DNA of 64,000 nt from Methylobacterium sp. DB0501 (GTDB lineage: Bacteria > Pseudomonadota > Alphaproteobacteria > Rhizobiales > Beijerinckiaceae): NCBI RefSeq assembly GCF_011043735.1, contig NZ_JAAKGV010000003.1:186001-250000 (forward strand). Direction: 5' to 3'. Below are positions 53,931 through 62,395 of this stretch, one piece after another. A program made the translations under genes and the position numbers. Each line of letters begins with the position of its first letter. Position 1 is the stretch's first letter. The notes under the pieces were generated by a model. The model saw nothing but the letters and a program-made list of their open reading frames with translations. It did no database searches and was not told the origin of the DNA.

Positions 53931-55537
53931 GGCGCCGCCTGATCGGTGCGGGCGTACTTGGCCGGCACCGCCTCGTTCCAGGTCGCCTTCACGAGGTCGC
54001 GCACGTCGGCGAGCAATTCCGCGGTGTCGTAGATCACCCCGTCCTTGATCGTATACTTGAGGCCCCGGTGCCAGGTGGCGCCGTTCGTCGCCTCGTCGAG
54101 GCGCAGCGCCCCGGTGCCGTAGAGCAGCTTGAAGTCGGTGAGCGGGTTGTGGTCGTGGACCAGCAGGTCGGCGCGCTTGCCGACCTCGACGGTGCCGATC
54201 TCGTCCTCGAGCCCGCACAGGGCCGCGCCTTGCGAGGTCGCGGCGCGCACCACTTCCAGCGGATGGAAGCCGGCTTCCTGCAACAGCTCGAGTTCGCGGA
54301 TGTAGCCGAAGCCGAAGATCTGGTAGATGAAGCCCGAATCCGAGCCGGCGCAGACCCGGCCGCCGCGATTCTTGTACTCGTTGATGAACGCCATCCAGAG
54401 CCGGTAGTTCTCCTTCCACTCGATCTCGTTCTGGGTCGACCAGCGATACCAGTACGAGCCGTGGCCGCCGCGCTGCGGCGTGAAGTAGTCCCACATCGAC
54501 TTCCAGGTATAGTCCTTGTGCCAGTCGGCCTGACGCGCCCGCATCAGGTCGCGGTTGGCGTCGTAGATCGTGAAGGTCGGCACGAAGGTGAAGCCGAGTT
54601 CCAGGAACCGCTCCAGGGTCTCGTTCCACTTCTTCGATCCGGGCTCCGCGCCCTGGCGGAACATCTGGCCGGAGACCGAGAAGCGGAAATACTCGTCGTT
54701 GTAATCGTAATCGAGCGGGAAGTTCTGCACCACCCGGTCCTCGAACAGCGCCTCGGGCAGGCCGTAATAATGCTCGGCGCTGGTGAGGCCCCAGCCGGCG
54801 GTGGTGAGCGCGTTCATCCGCGTCACCGCCATCTGGGCGTGGTGGCAGCCGGATTTCAGCCCGAGCTTCGCGCACTCGTCGAGGGCCGCCTCCATGATGG
54901 CGGGCGGCGCGCCGAAGAACTTCACCCCATCGGCGCCGCGCTCCTTGAGCTTGCGCAGCCACGCCCGCCCCTCCTCGGGGGTGTGGATCAGCTTCAGCAT
55001 GTCGTTGACGGCCGGGAAGTAGCTGTAGGCCAGGAGCCGCGGCGCCGCGATCTCGTTCGCCTCCGCCCGCTTCTTCTGGTCGAGCATCCAGTCGAGGCCG
55101 TTGAACGAGCCCATCTCGCGCACCGTCGTGACGCCGTGGGCGAGCCAGAGCTTGTAGACGTACTCGACCGGCGGCACCCAGCCGTTGGCGGCATGATACG
55201 CGACGCCGGCATGGGCGTGGCAATCGACGAAGCCGGGCGTCACCCACTTTCCGCGGCAATCGATCTCGTGGTCGCCGGGCGCCGGCCGGTTGGCGCTGTT
55301 GGCGAGGTTGCCCGTGACCTTCTTCACCTGCACGATGCGGCCGTTCTCGACCACGATGTCGGTCGGGCCGATCGGCGGCGCGCCGGTGCCGTCGATGACG
55401 GTGGCGGCCCGCAGCACCAGGCGCTTGTGCGGCCCGATCCCGCGGTCGCGGGAGGTCGAGGGCACCAGGGGCGGCTGGCCGGCCTTGGCCCGCTCGGCGG
55501 CGAGTTCGTTGCCCGCCGGGATGCTGGCGTCGCTCAT
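53927..55537 (-). CDS. Amidohydrolase family metalloenzyme
   Basis: A 536-residue enzyme with a composite beta domain and TIM barrel. The N-terminal metal site is FVDCHAHAG (His107, His109), further ligands lie in GCHHAQMAVTRM and a TSAEHYYGLPE segment, and Asp in CAGSDSGFIY. AATSQGAALCGLEDEIGTVE, then KRADLLVHDHNPLTD is the usual end. Long insertions in the barrel (about 300-400) are Trp/Tyr-rich. Substrate unknown; the neighbours form a polyamine/opine-type ABC importer and a CobW GTPase, suggesting hydrolysis of an imported amide. The ATG at 55535-55537 is selected. Confidence 0.9.
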   Translation of the reverse strand: MSDASIPAGNELAAERAKAGQPPLVPSTSRDRGIGPHKRLVLRAATVIDGTGAPPIGPTDIVVENGRIVQVKKVTGNLANSANRPAPGDHEIDCRGKWVTPGFVDCHAHAGVAYHAANGWVPPVEYVYKLWLAHGVTTVREMGSFNGLDWMLDQKKRAEANEIAAPRLLAYSYFPAVNDMLKLIHTPEEGRAWLRKLKERGADGVKFFGAPPAIMEAALDECAKLGLKSGCHHAQMAVTRMNALTTAGWGLTSAEHYYGLPEALFEDRVVQNFPLDYDYNDEYFRFSVSGQMFRQGAEPGSKKWNETLERFLELGFTFVPTFTIYDANRDLMRARQADWHKDYTWKSMWDYFTPQRGGHGSYWYRWSTQNEIEWKENYRLWMAFINEYKNRGGRVCAGSDSGFIYQIFGFGYIRELELLQEAGFHPLEVVRAATSQGAALCGLEDEIGTVEVGKRADLLVHDHNPLTDFKLLYGTGALRLDEATNGATWHRGLKYTIKDGVIYDTAELLADVRDLVKATWNEAVPAKYARTDQAAP

Positions 55538-55604
55538 GGTGTTCTCCCGTGGTCTTGTTAGCTCTAGATCACGGTCCGATCGCCGCGCCATCGAAGGGTG
55601 ATCG

Positions 55605-55672
55605 AGGTCTTTGATTGTGCCGCTTTTTCTCTCGACGAACCGGTATCCGCTCCGTCGGACCATGCTCTAGCG
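55605..55672. repeat. AACCGGT-core dispersed repeat, copy 2
   Basis: Core CGACGAACCGGT at 55633-55644, with AGGTCTTTGATTGTGCCGC before it and ATCCGCTCCGTCGGACCATG after it; the whole matches the inverted copy at 62050-62115 over about 60 bp. It lies between the amidohydrolase and permease genes of one strand. Confidence 0.8.
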
Positions 55673-56494
55673 GGCGTAGCGGCGGCCGAGAAGGGCGGTG
55701 CCCAGAGCCGTCAGCACCAGGGTCGCGGCGAGCAGGATGAAGGCGAGGGCGGCGCCGAACGGCCAGTTCATGCCCCTCGAGAACTGGTCGTAGACGGCGG
55801 GCGCCATCATCTTGAACTGCGAGCCGCCGAGCAGCACCGCTGTCGCGTAGGTGTTCATGCACAGGATGAAGACGAGGACGCAGCCCGCCACCGTGCCGGG
55901 GAGCGCCAGCGGCCACACCACCCGGCGAAAGACCGTGAAGGCGCCCGCGCCGAGATTGGCCGCCGCCTCCTCGACGGATCGGGGGATGCTCTCGATCACC
56001 GAGGACAGGGTCAGGATCATGTAGGGCAGCACCACCGCGATCGTGCCGATGGCGACCGCGCCGGGCGTGTAGATCAGTTGCAGCGGCTCCGAGATCACGC
56101 CGAGGCCGCGAAGGCTCGCGTTGATGAGCCCGTCATTGCCGAGGAGCCCGAGCCACCCCGCCGCCCGCACGACGTTGCCGACGAGGAGCGGGATCAGGGT
56201 CAGCACGGTGGCGAGGCTCTTCCAGCGGCTCTCCATCCGGGCGAGCCGGTAGGCCGCCGGGAAGGCGAGGGCCAGGGTCAGCGCCGTGCAGGTGAAGGCC
56301 ATGAGGAGCGTCGTGCCCATCACGCCGCGGTAATACGGGTCGGCGACGGCGTTGAGGTAGTTCTGCGCCGTCGTCGCCTCGATCATCAGCTGCGTCGGGC
56401 TGTACTGGTTGAGCGAGATGCGCGCGAGCAGCACCATCGGGCCGACGAGGAGCGCGGCGACGACGAGGACGGCCGGCAGGATGAGGGCGAACAC
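55667..56494 (-). CDS. ABC importer permease, PotB/PotH-like
   Basis: A 275-residue inner membrane permease with six helices. The EAA loop is SVEEAAANLGAGAFTVFRRV, VVLPYMILTLSSVIESIP precedes it. The short N-terminal hydrophobic start and late helix ALAFILLAATLVLTALGTAL fit the PotB class. It is separated from the binding-protein gene by 255 bp of repeats, so it may need its own promoter or a long operon. Start may be GTG at 56494. Confidence 0.9.
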   Translation of the reverse strand: MFALILPAVLVVAALLVGPMVLLARISLNQYSPTQLMIEATTAQNYLNAVADPYYRGVMGTTLLMAFTCTALTLALAFPAAYRLARMESRWKSLATVLTLIPLLVGNVVRAAGWLGLLGNDGLINASLRGLGVISEPLQLIYTPGAVAIGTIAVVLPYMILTLSSVIESIPRSVEEAAANLGAGAFTVFRRVVWPLALPGTVAGCVLVFILCMNTYATAVLLGGSQFKMMAPAVYDQFSRGMNWPFGAALAFILLAATLVLTALGTALLGRRYAR

Positions 56495-56562
56495 GGCGGA
56501 CCTTTGCCTTGGGAATTCTTCTGTTGCTGGCGGAGTGAGGCTCGGCGCTCACCTCTCCACCC

Positions 56563-56722
56563 CACGGGGTCGTCCCGGGGCCGCGCAGCGGAGCCCGGGA
56601 TCCAGAACCGCCGAGGGTGCAGGCTCGGACGGAACGCGAGCCGCCCTCCTCTGAAACACCTGCGGTGCCGGATTCCGGGCTCTCGCCTTCGGCGGGCCCC
56701 GGAATGACGCGGAGGGTGTGAG
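56563..56722. repeat. GTCGTCCCGGG / CTCTCGCCTTCGG intergenic repeat
   Basis: GGGTCGTCCCGGGGCCGCGC near 56568 and CCGGGCTCTCGCCTTCGG ... CCCGGAATGACGCGGAGGGT at 56677-56717. The second half matches 16181-16225 nearly base for base. The element breaks an otherwise close-packed ABC operon. Confidence 0.75.
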
Positions 56723-56749
56723 TTCCGTCGAGCAGGCCGATCCGGCAGC

Positions 56750-57775
56750 CTACCCCTTGAACTCCTTGTTCCAGAAATCCGTGAACGCCCCCTGCTGCTC
56801 CTGCATCGTCGCGTAGTCGAGCGGGCGGAGCTTGGCCTGCTGGGCCTCCGTCAGGCTGATCTGCTTGGCCAGATCCTCCGGAAGCTTGGCGTCCTTGACG
56901 GTCGGCACGTAGCCCATCTTCCGCGCGAAGGCGACCTGAGCCTGGGGATCGAGCATGGCGTTCAGGTACTTGAAGGCGCTGTCCTTGGCCCGCGAGTTCT
57001 TCGGCACGCCGGCCTCGAACAGGATCGGCAGCGCGCCTTCCTCCGGCACCGCCATCTCGACCGGGATGCCGGCCTGCTTCCACATGAAGCCGCGGGCGAG
57101 CCACATCAGCGAGACCCACACTTCCTCGGACTTCAGAGCCGCGGCCAGGGTCTCGTTCGAGGGATAGACCTTCGGCTGGAGCGCCTTCAGGCCCATCAGC
57201 GCCGCCTTGCCCTTGGTGAAGTCGGTCGGAGTGCCACCCGCCCCGATATTGGCGCCCGCCATGTTGAACGGCGCGAGGATGTCCGAGAAGCCGACCCGGC
57301 CCTTGTATTTGGGATCGAAGATGTCGGCATAGCGGGTCGGCGGTGTCGTGACCTTGCTCGGGTTGTAGAGCACGACCAGCGCCGAGTAGATGTGCGGGAT
57401 CGAGTGGGGCTTCTTGAAGACGTCGATCACCTGCGTCAGGCGCGGCACCTCGGCGGCCGGCACCGTCTCCAGCACGCCGAGCTGGCTCAGCATGTAGCTG
57501 TCGATGTCGTTGATGCAGGCGACGTCCATGCTGGCGCGGCGGCTGGTGCGCTCGGCGATCAGCTTGGTGCGGCGCGGGTCCTGGTTGGCGATGTCCTGCG
57601 ACACCTCGATGCCCTGCGGCTTCATCAGCGGGACGTCGATGTTCTGCTGCAGGAGCGCACCGTAATCGCCGCCCCAGGTGCCGACGACGATCGGGGCGGA
57701 TTCGGCCCGGGCGGGGAGCGTGCCGGCAAGGCCGAGCGCGGCGCTGCCGACCATGATGGAGCGACGGGTGATCAT
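56750..57775 (-). CDS. ABC importer extracellular binding protein, PotD/PotF-like
   Basis: A 341-residue exported protein with a twin-arginine type leader (ITRRSIMVGSAALGLAGTLP, cleavage after RAE or ARA). The mature domain has VVGTWGGDYGALLQQNIDVP, VACINDIDSYMLSQLGVLET and KGRVGFSDILAPFNMAGANI, the type II fold of polyamine/2-aminoethylphosphonate/opine binders. Ligand unknown. The ATG overlaps the ATPase stop by 3 nt (ATGA). Confidence 0.9.
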   Translation of the reverse strand: MITRRSIMVGSAALGLAGTLPARAESAPIVVGTWGGDYGALLQQNIDVPLMKPQGIEVSQDIANQDPRRTKLIAERTSRRASMDVACINDIDSYMLSQLGVLETVPAAEVPRLTQVIDVFKKPHSIPHIYSALVVLYNPSKVTTPPTRYADIFDPKYKGRVGFSDILAPFNMAGANIGAGGTPTDFTKGKAALMGLKALQPKVYPSNETLAAALKSEEVWVSLMWLARGFMWKQAGIPVEMAVPEEGALPILFEAGVPKNSRAKDSAFKYLNAMLDPQAQVAFARKMGYVPTVKDAKLPEDLAKQISLTEAQQAKLRPLDYATMQEQQGAFTDFWNKEFKG

Positions 57776-58887
57776 CGGGCGGGGCTCTCTGCTGCTGGCA
57801 TGACGCGGGACGCGTCGGCGTGGGGGATGACGCGGGACGCGTCGGCGCGGGGGATGACGCGGGCTGCGTCCGCAGCCCAGGTGATGCGGACGGGATCGCC
57901 CGCGGCCAGGCGGCGTCGGGGATCGTCGGGCAAGGGGGTCGACGTCACCGCGACGATCGCCTCGCCGGCGAGGTCGAGGTGATACTCGGTGCGGGCGCCG
58001 AGATAGGTCACGGCCCGCAGCCGCCCGGTGCCGGCGGGGTCGGGGGCGACCTTGATCCGCTCGGGCCGGATCGCCAGCATGCCGTCCGGCACGACCGCGC
58101 CGGGCGCGCAAGGGATCGCGGCGCCGCTCGCGAGGCGGAACGCGTCGCTCCCCTCGCGGGTGCCGTCGAGCAGGTTGCAGCGTCCGACGAAGCCGGCAAC
58201 GAAGGTGTTGGCCGGTCGCTCGTAGAGGTCCTCGGCGCTGCCGACTTGGAGCACGCGGCCGTGCTCCATCACCACCAGCCGGTCGGCCATGGCGAGGGCC
58301 TCGTCCTGGTCGTGGGTGACCATCAGGGTCGTGAGGCCGAGGCGCTTCTGCAACTCGCGGATCTCAAGCCCGACCTCGGAGCGCAGCTTGGCGTCGAGGT
58401 TCGACAGCGGCTCGTCGAGCAGGAACACCGCCGGGCTGACCACGAGCGCCCGGGCGAGCGCGACGCGCTGCTGCTGGCCGCCGGAGAGCTGGCGCGGCAG
58501 CCGGTCGGCCAGCGCGTCGAGCCGCACCAGCCGCAGGGCCTCGGCGATGCGCCGGTCGCGCTCCGCACGCCCCACCTTCCGCATCTCCAGCCCGAAGCCG
58601 ACATTGTCGGCGACGCTCATATGCGGGAAGAGCGCGTAGGACTGGAACACCATGCCGGTGTCGCGGGCATGCGGCGGCAGCCGCGTCACGTCGCGCCCGC
58701 CGATCACGACGCGCCCGGCGGTGGGCTCGATGAAGCCCGCGACCATCCGGAGCGTCGTGGTCTTGCCGCAGCCGGACGGGCCCAGCAAAGCCACGAGCTC
58801 GCCCTGGCGGATATCGAGATCGACGCCGGCGACGGCTTTCGCCTCGCCGTAGCTCTTGGTGACGCCGTCGAGGAGGAGGGTGCCCAT
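57772..58887 (-). CDS. ABC importer ATPase, PotA/PotG-like
   Basis: A 371-residue ATPase with a C-terminal TOBE domain. Walker A ALLGPSGCGKTTTLRMVAGF, signature RQLSGGQQQRVALARAL, Walker B VFLLDEPLSNLDAKLR and switch VTHDQDEALAMADRL are intact. The last 30 residues are an unusual repeat of nine residues (RVIPRADAS and variants) encoded by a 27-bp tandem repeat. It overlaps the upstream permease by one base (TGATG). Confidence 0.93.
   Translation of the reverse strand: MGTLLLDGVTKSYGEAKAVAGVDLDIRQGELVALLGPSGCGKTTTLRMVAGFIEPTAGRVVIGGRDVTRLPPHARDTGMVFQSYALFPHMSVADNVGFGLEMRKVGRAERDRRIAEALRLVRLDALADRLPRQLSGGQQQRVALARALVVSPAVFLLDEPLSNLDAKLRSEVGLEIRELQKRLGLTTLMVTHDQDEALAMADRLVVMEHGRVLQVGSAEDLYERPANTFVAGFVGRCNLLDGTREGSDAFRLASGAAIPCAPGAVVPDGMLAIRPERIKVAPDPAGTGRLRAVTYLGARTEYHLDLAGEAIVAVTSTPLPDDPRRRLAAGDPVRITWAADAARVIPRADASRVIPHADASRVMPAAESPAR
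57800..57878. repeat. 27-bp tandem repeat at the 3' end of the PotA-like gene
   Basis: Units at 57800-57826 and 57827-57853 differ by one base (ATGACGCGGGACGCGTCGGC then G, T/C, GGGGG); a third, diverged unit begins at 57854. It encodes a nonamer RVIP(R/H)ADAS in the minus-strand gene and contains the ATGACGCGG string of the nearby intergenic repeat family. Confidence 0.85.
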
Positions 58888-59738
58888 CAGACGATCCGCG
58901 ACAGTTTCACGAACCGGTCGGTGACCAGCATCAGGGTCGTCACCATCAGGATCTGCGCGGTCGCGACGGCGGCCAGGGTCGGGTCCATTCGGAATTCCAG
59001 GTAGCTCAGCATGGCGACGGGCAGGGTGGTGCGCCCCGGGCCGACGAGGAGAAGGTTCAGTTCGAGGTTCTCGAAGCTCGCCACGAAGGAGAACAGGGAC
59101 GCCGCCACGATGCCGGGGCGCAGCATCGGCAGGGTGATGCGGCGAAACACCGTGAAGGGAGTGGCGCCGAGATTGGCCGCCGCCTCTTCCGCCGAGCGGT
59201 CGAGGCCGGCGAGGCTCGCGGTGACGAGGCGCACCGTCCAGGGGATCGTGATGAGGACGTTGGCGGCGACGAGGCCGCCCAGCGTCGCCTTGATGTCCAT
59301 GTCGAGCCAGTCCTCGGCCCGCAGGTAGAACATGTAGAGGGCCGAGCCCGCGACGATCGCCGGCACCGCGAGAGGGGCCAGCAGGAAGGTGTTGATGAGC
59401 CCGCGCCCCGGGATGTCGGACCGCACCAGCGCGAGCGCCGCGGCGGTGCCGAGCGGCACCCCGATGGCGGTGGCGGCGAGCGCGATCTGGAGCGAGGTGA
59501 GGAAGCCGCGGGCGAAGTCGCGCTGGGCCCAGGCGTTGAGGTACCAGCGCCAGGTCAGCCCGTCGGGCGGGAAGGTGACGATCTCCTGGTCGAAGAACGA
59601 GGTGACGATCACCATCACGATCGGCGCGAACACGATCGCGTAGGCGAGGATCACGGCGGCCAGGACCGCGAGGCGGCCGAGCCGGACCGACGGGCCGGGA
59701 CCGGGAGGGGAGAGGGAGGCGGCGCTCATGCGGCTCAC
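58887..59738 (-). CDS. ABC importer permease, PotC/PotI-like
   Basis: A 283-residue permease with six helices; the EAA loop is SAEEAAANLGATPFTVFRRI. FAPIVMVIVTSFFDQEIVTF and PPDGLTWRWYLNAW near the N-terminus are typical of PotC/PotI. It is first in the ABC gene run; 155 bp upstream of it lies the TetR gene, in the same direction, with operator-like repeats in between. Confidence 0.92.
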   Translation of the reverse strand: MSRMSAASLSPPGPGPSVRLGRLAVLAAVILAYAIVFAPIVMVIVTSFFDQEIVTFPPDGLTWRWYLNAWAQRDFARGFLTSLQIALAATAIGVPLGTAAALALVRSDIPGRGLINTFLLAPLAVPAIVAGSALYMFYLRAEDWLDMDIKATLGGLVAANVLITIPWTVRLVTASLAGLDRSAEEAAANLGATPFTVFRRITLPMLRPGIVAASLFSFVASFENLELNLLLVGPGRTTLPVAMLSYLEFRMDPTLAAVATAQILMVTTLMLVTDRFVKLSRIV

Positions 59739-59773
59739 GGATCGAGGTCTGACGGCTGCGGGACGCCTGACCT

Positions 59774-59833
59774 ACAAGACAGCTGACCTGTTTGTAAGAC
59801 AGGTACCGGGGCCGCTGGCAAGACAGGTGCCAA
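59774..59833. promoter_or_regulatory. Repeated AAGACAG/ACCTGT operator-like sites
   Basis: ACCTGTTTGTAAGACAGGT (59778-59796 region) is an inverted repeat with 6-bp arms; AAGACAG recurs three times within 50 bp (near 59777, 59797 and 59820). The cluster sits between the TetR gene end and the ABC operon start, where a TetR-type repressor could bind to control the importer. Confidence 0.45.
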
Positions 59834-59893
59834 GGCCGTTCCCAAGATCGTTTCCCAGGACGATCCCGAGCACGATCCCGACCGCCGGGCCGC

Positions 59894-60547
59894 TCACGCC
59901 ACCGCCTCGCGGAAGCGGGGACCCGCGAAGGCGGCGTCGCCGGCCGGTCCGGCGATCAGTTGCGGCAGCACCGCCTTCCAGGCCTCGATCAGGTCGCGGT
60001 AGTAATCGGGGTCGGGCCGCAGCACCGTCTGCACGCCCATGCCGCGCATCAGGTTGACGGTGAGGTTCAGGATGATCCGGGCCTCCCGCGGCGGCCGGGC
60101 GTCGGACTCGCAGAACTCGGCCCAGATCGCGTCGAGGGCGGCGTGGAAGCGCTGCACCACCGGGATCAGGGAGCCGCGCAGCACCGCATCGGTGCGGGCC
60201 TCGTTGATCAGCTCCATCGAGAGATGGAAGAACCGGCCGGAGAACAGCGGCCACAGGAACTCGACGAAATCGGCCGGCGGCAGCATCCCTGAGCGCACGT
60301 CCTGCGACACCGACCGGATCTCGGCGGTGCCGTCGTCGAGCAGGGTCTCCAGGGCCGTCCGCATCAGGTCGGCCCGGGTCGGGAAATGGTGCAGCAGCGC
60401 CCCGCGCGAGACCTGCGCACGCTCGGCGATCGCCTGCGTGGTGGCCGCGTGGTAGCCGACGGCATGAATCTCGTCGATCGTCGCGCGCACCACCCGCTCG
60501 CGGGTCGCGAGGCTGCGCGCCTGAGGTGGCCGTCCGGTCCGCGTCAC
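59894..60547 (-). CDS. TetR/AcrR family transcriptional regulator
   Basis: A 217-residue repressor. HTH: RVVRATIDEIHAVGYHAATT, QAIAERAQVSRGALLHHFPT. The ligand domain has PLFSGRFFHLSMELINEART, typical of TetR_C of unknown ligand. Start is GTG at 60545-60547. Its own upstream region has an AAAAAAACAAGC...CCTGTTTTTTT inverted repeat (60575-60600), a probable autoregulatory site. Likely regulator of the ABC/amidohydrolase genes downstream and of the divergent amidohydrolase. Confidence 0.88.
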   Translation of the reverse strand: MTRTGRPPQARSLATRERVVRATIDEIHAVGYHAATTQAIAERAQVSRGALLHHFPTRADLMRTALETLLDDGTAEIRSVSQDVRSGMLPPADFVEFLWPLFSGRFFHLSMELINEARTDAVLRGSLIPVVQRFHAALDAIWAEFCESDARPPREARIILNLTVNLMRGMGVQTVLRPDPDYYRDLIEAWKAVLPQLIAGPAGDAAFAGPRFREAVA

Positions 60548-60574
60548 CGATCCTCCCGGGCACGAGCGCCGGAT

Positions 60575-60600
60575 AAAAAAACAAGCTTGCCTGTTTTTTT
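60575..60600. promoter_or_regulatory. A/T-armed palindrome upstream of TetR gene
   Basis: AAAAAAACA (60575-60583), AGCTTGCC and TGTTTTTTT (60592-60600) form a perfect 9-bp inverted repeat in a very GC-rich background, 28 bp before the TetR start. It fits an operator; on the plus strand the T-run could also end a transcript. Confidence 0.5.
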
Positions 60601-60710
60601 CACGCTGTCCAGTGTGCCGCACGAGCCCGCGCGCCGTCATCCCCGGGCCGCCCTGCACGCGGGCACTGCCCGATCGCAAGGCGATCCGGCGACGCCCCGG
60701 CTAAGTGATG

Positions 60711-60763
60711 GTGCCGCATGTTCCGCGACGAACCGGTCTCCGCTTCGCCGGAAGATGCCCTCA
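60711..60763. repeat. AACCGGT-core dispersed repeat, copy 3
   Basis: Core CGACGAACCGGT at 60726-60737, preceded by GTGCCGCATGTTCCG and followed by CTCCGCTTCGCCGGAAGATG. It lies directly before the ribosome site of the amidohydrolase at 60780. Confidence 0.75.
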
Positions 60764-60779
60764 GATAAGGACCGCCCGC

Positions 60780-62024
60780 ATGAGCGCCGACCTCGTCCTG
60801 TTCCGCAACGCCACGATCCTCGACGGCACCCACGACACCGCCCTCGACGGGTATGACGTGCTGGTCGAGGGCGGCACGATCCGCGAGGTCTCGGACCGGC
60901 CGCTGACCGCCTCGTCGGCGCGGGTCATCGACCTCGCCGGGCGCACGCTGATGCCGGGCCTGATCGACTGCCACGTCCACGTCATCGCGACGATTCCCGA
61001 CCTCGGCGCCAATGCCGACCTGCCGGATTCCCTGGTAGCCCTGCGCACCGCGAAGATCATGCGCGGGATGCTGATGCGCGGCTTCACCACCGTGCGCGAT
61101 CTCGGCGGCGCCGATCACGGGCTGGTGATGGCGGTGGGCGAGGGGCTGATCGACGGCCCGCGTCTGGTGATCTGCGGCAAGGCCCTGTCGCAGACCGGCG
61201 GCCACACCGACTATCGCGGCCGCTACCATTCTCGCGACGTGAGCCATTACGGCACCAAGCTCGGCGCGATGGGCCGGGTCTGCGACGGGGTCGACGCGGT
61301 GCGCCGCGTGGCCCGCGAGGAGATCAAGGCCGGGGCCGACTTCATCAAGATCATGGCCAATGGCGGCGTCTCCTCGCCGACCGACCCGATCGCCTTCCTG
61401 GGCTACTCGGTGGACGAATTGCGGGCGATCGTCGAGGAGGCGAACAACGCCCAGACCTACGTCGCCGCCCATCTCTACACCGACGCGGCGATCCGCCGGG
61501 CGGTGGAGAACGGGGTGATCTCGGTCGAGCACGGCAACCTCGTGACCCCGCAGACCGCGCGGCTGATCCGCGACAAGGGCGCCTACGTGGTGCCGACCAA
61601 CGTCACCTTCGACGCGCTGGCCAAGGAGGGCGCGAGCCTGGGGCTCCCGCCGGCCTCGGTCGCCAAGATCGAGGACGTGCGGGAGGCGGGCCTGACCGCC
61701 CTGGAAACCCTGCGCGACGCGGGCGTGATGATGGCCTACGGCACCGATCTTCTGGGCGAGATGCATCGCCACCAGTCGGAGGAGTTCGTGATCCGCGGCC
61801 GCTGCCTGCCGGCGATGGAGGTGATCCGCTCGGCCACGATCAACGCCGCCAAGGTCGTGCGCCTGGAGGGCAAGGCCGGCGTGGTGGCGCCGGGGGCCTT
61901 CGCCGACCTGATCGTGGTCGACGGCGATCCCCTGGCCGACCTCTCGCTGCTGACCGGCCAGGGCCGGCATATGCGGGCGATCATGATCGGCGGGCGCTTC
62001 GTGAAAGACGAGCTGGCGGCCTGA
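60780..62024 (+). CDS. Amidohydrolase family protein (imidazolonepropionase/prolidase-like)
   Basis: A 414-residue metalloenzyme. His65 and His67 of LIDCHVHV, Lys in GADFIKIMANGGVSSPTD (likely carbamylated), His in AAHLYTDAAIRRAVENGV and ISVEHGN, and Asp in MMAYGTDLLGEMH give the full binuclear site. KAGVVAPGAFADLIVVDGDP ends it. The family includes Xaa-Arg/Lys dipeptidases and molinate-type hydrolases. It is divergent from the TetR gene and probably belongs to the same regulon as the importer and the first amidohydrolase. Confidence 0.92.
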   Translation: MSADLVLFRNATILDGTHDTALDGYDVLVEGGTIREVSDRPLTASSARVIDLAGRTLMPGLIDCHVHVIATIPDLGANADLPDSLVALRTAKIMRGMLMRGFTTVRDLGGADHGLVMAVGEGLIDGPRLVICGKALSQTGGHTDYRGRYHSRDVSHYGTKLGAMGRVCDGVDAVRRVAREEIKAGADFIKIMANGGVSSPTDPIAFLGYSVDELRAIVEEANNAQTYVAAHLYTDAAIRRAVENGVISVEHGNLVTPQTARLIRDKGAYVVPTNVTFDALAKEGASLGLPPASVAKIEDVREAGLTALETLRDAGVMMAYGTDLLGEMHRHQSEEFVIRGRCLPAMEVIRSATINAAKVVRLEGKAGVVAPGAFADLIVVDGDPLADLSLLTGQGRHMRAIMIGGRFVKDELAA

Positions 62025-62049
62025 CGCGGCGCGCCGAGGACTGCTCTCT

Positions 62050-62115
62050 CCTGGAGCATGCTCCGACGAGGCGGTCACCGGTTCGTCGTGGAAAACGCGG
62101 CAGAATCAAAGACCT
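62050..62115. repeat. AACCGGT-core dispersed repeat, copy 4 (inverted)
   Basis: ACCGGTTCGTCG at 62077-62088 is the reverse complement of the core; the flanks GAGCATGCTCCGACGAGGCG and GCGGCAGAATCAAAGACCT match copy 2 in reverse. Confidence 0.8.
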
Positions 62116-62395
62116 GGCGTGGTGGCCGTTGCTCGGTCCCCCGCAACCTGCTGTGCCGTGTTGCAGCGCGATCGGGCGCCGCTCCGGCCGAGCCGGACCG
62201 GGGACGATCCCGTCCAGGATCACGCGCGGGCCCCCGCAGAGAGGGGAGACCTGCGCTTCGTCCGAGCTGCGTGCGAGCCCGCCGCGCTCGGCAGGCTCGC
62301 GATGTCATACGACGTCCGATCGATTGCTCGGCGATTGCTGCGCAATCGCCTTCGCCATGCGGAAGTCGGCGTCGCTCAGGCGCCGCGCGGGCTGG

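Noticed and set aside
59774..59833. CRISPR-like short repeats
   Set aside because: The AAGACAG strings are 7 nt, irregularly spaced and only three; no repeat-spacer pattern exists.
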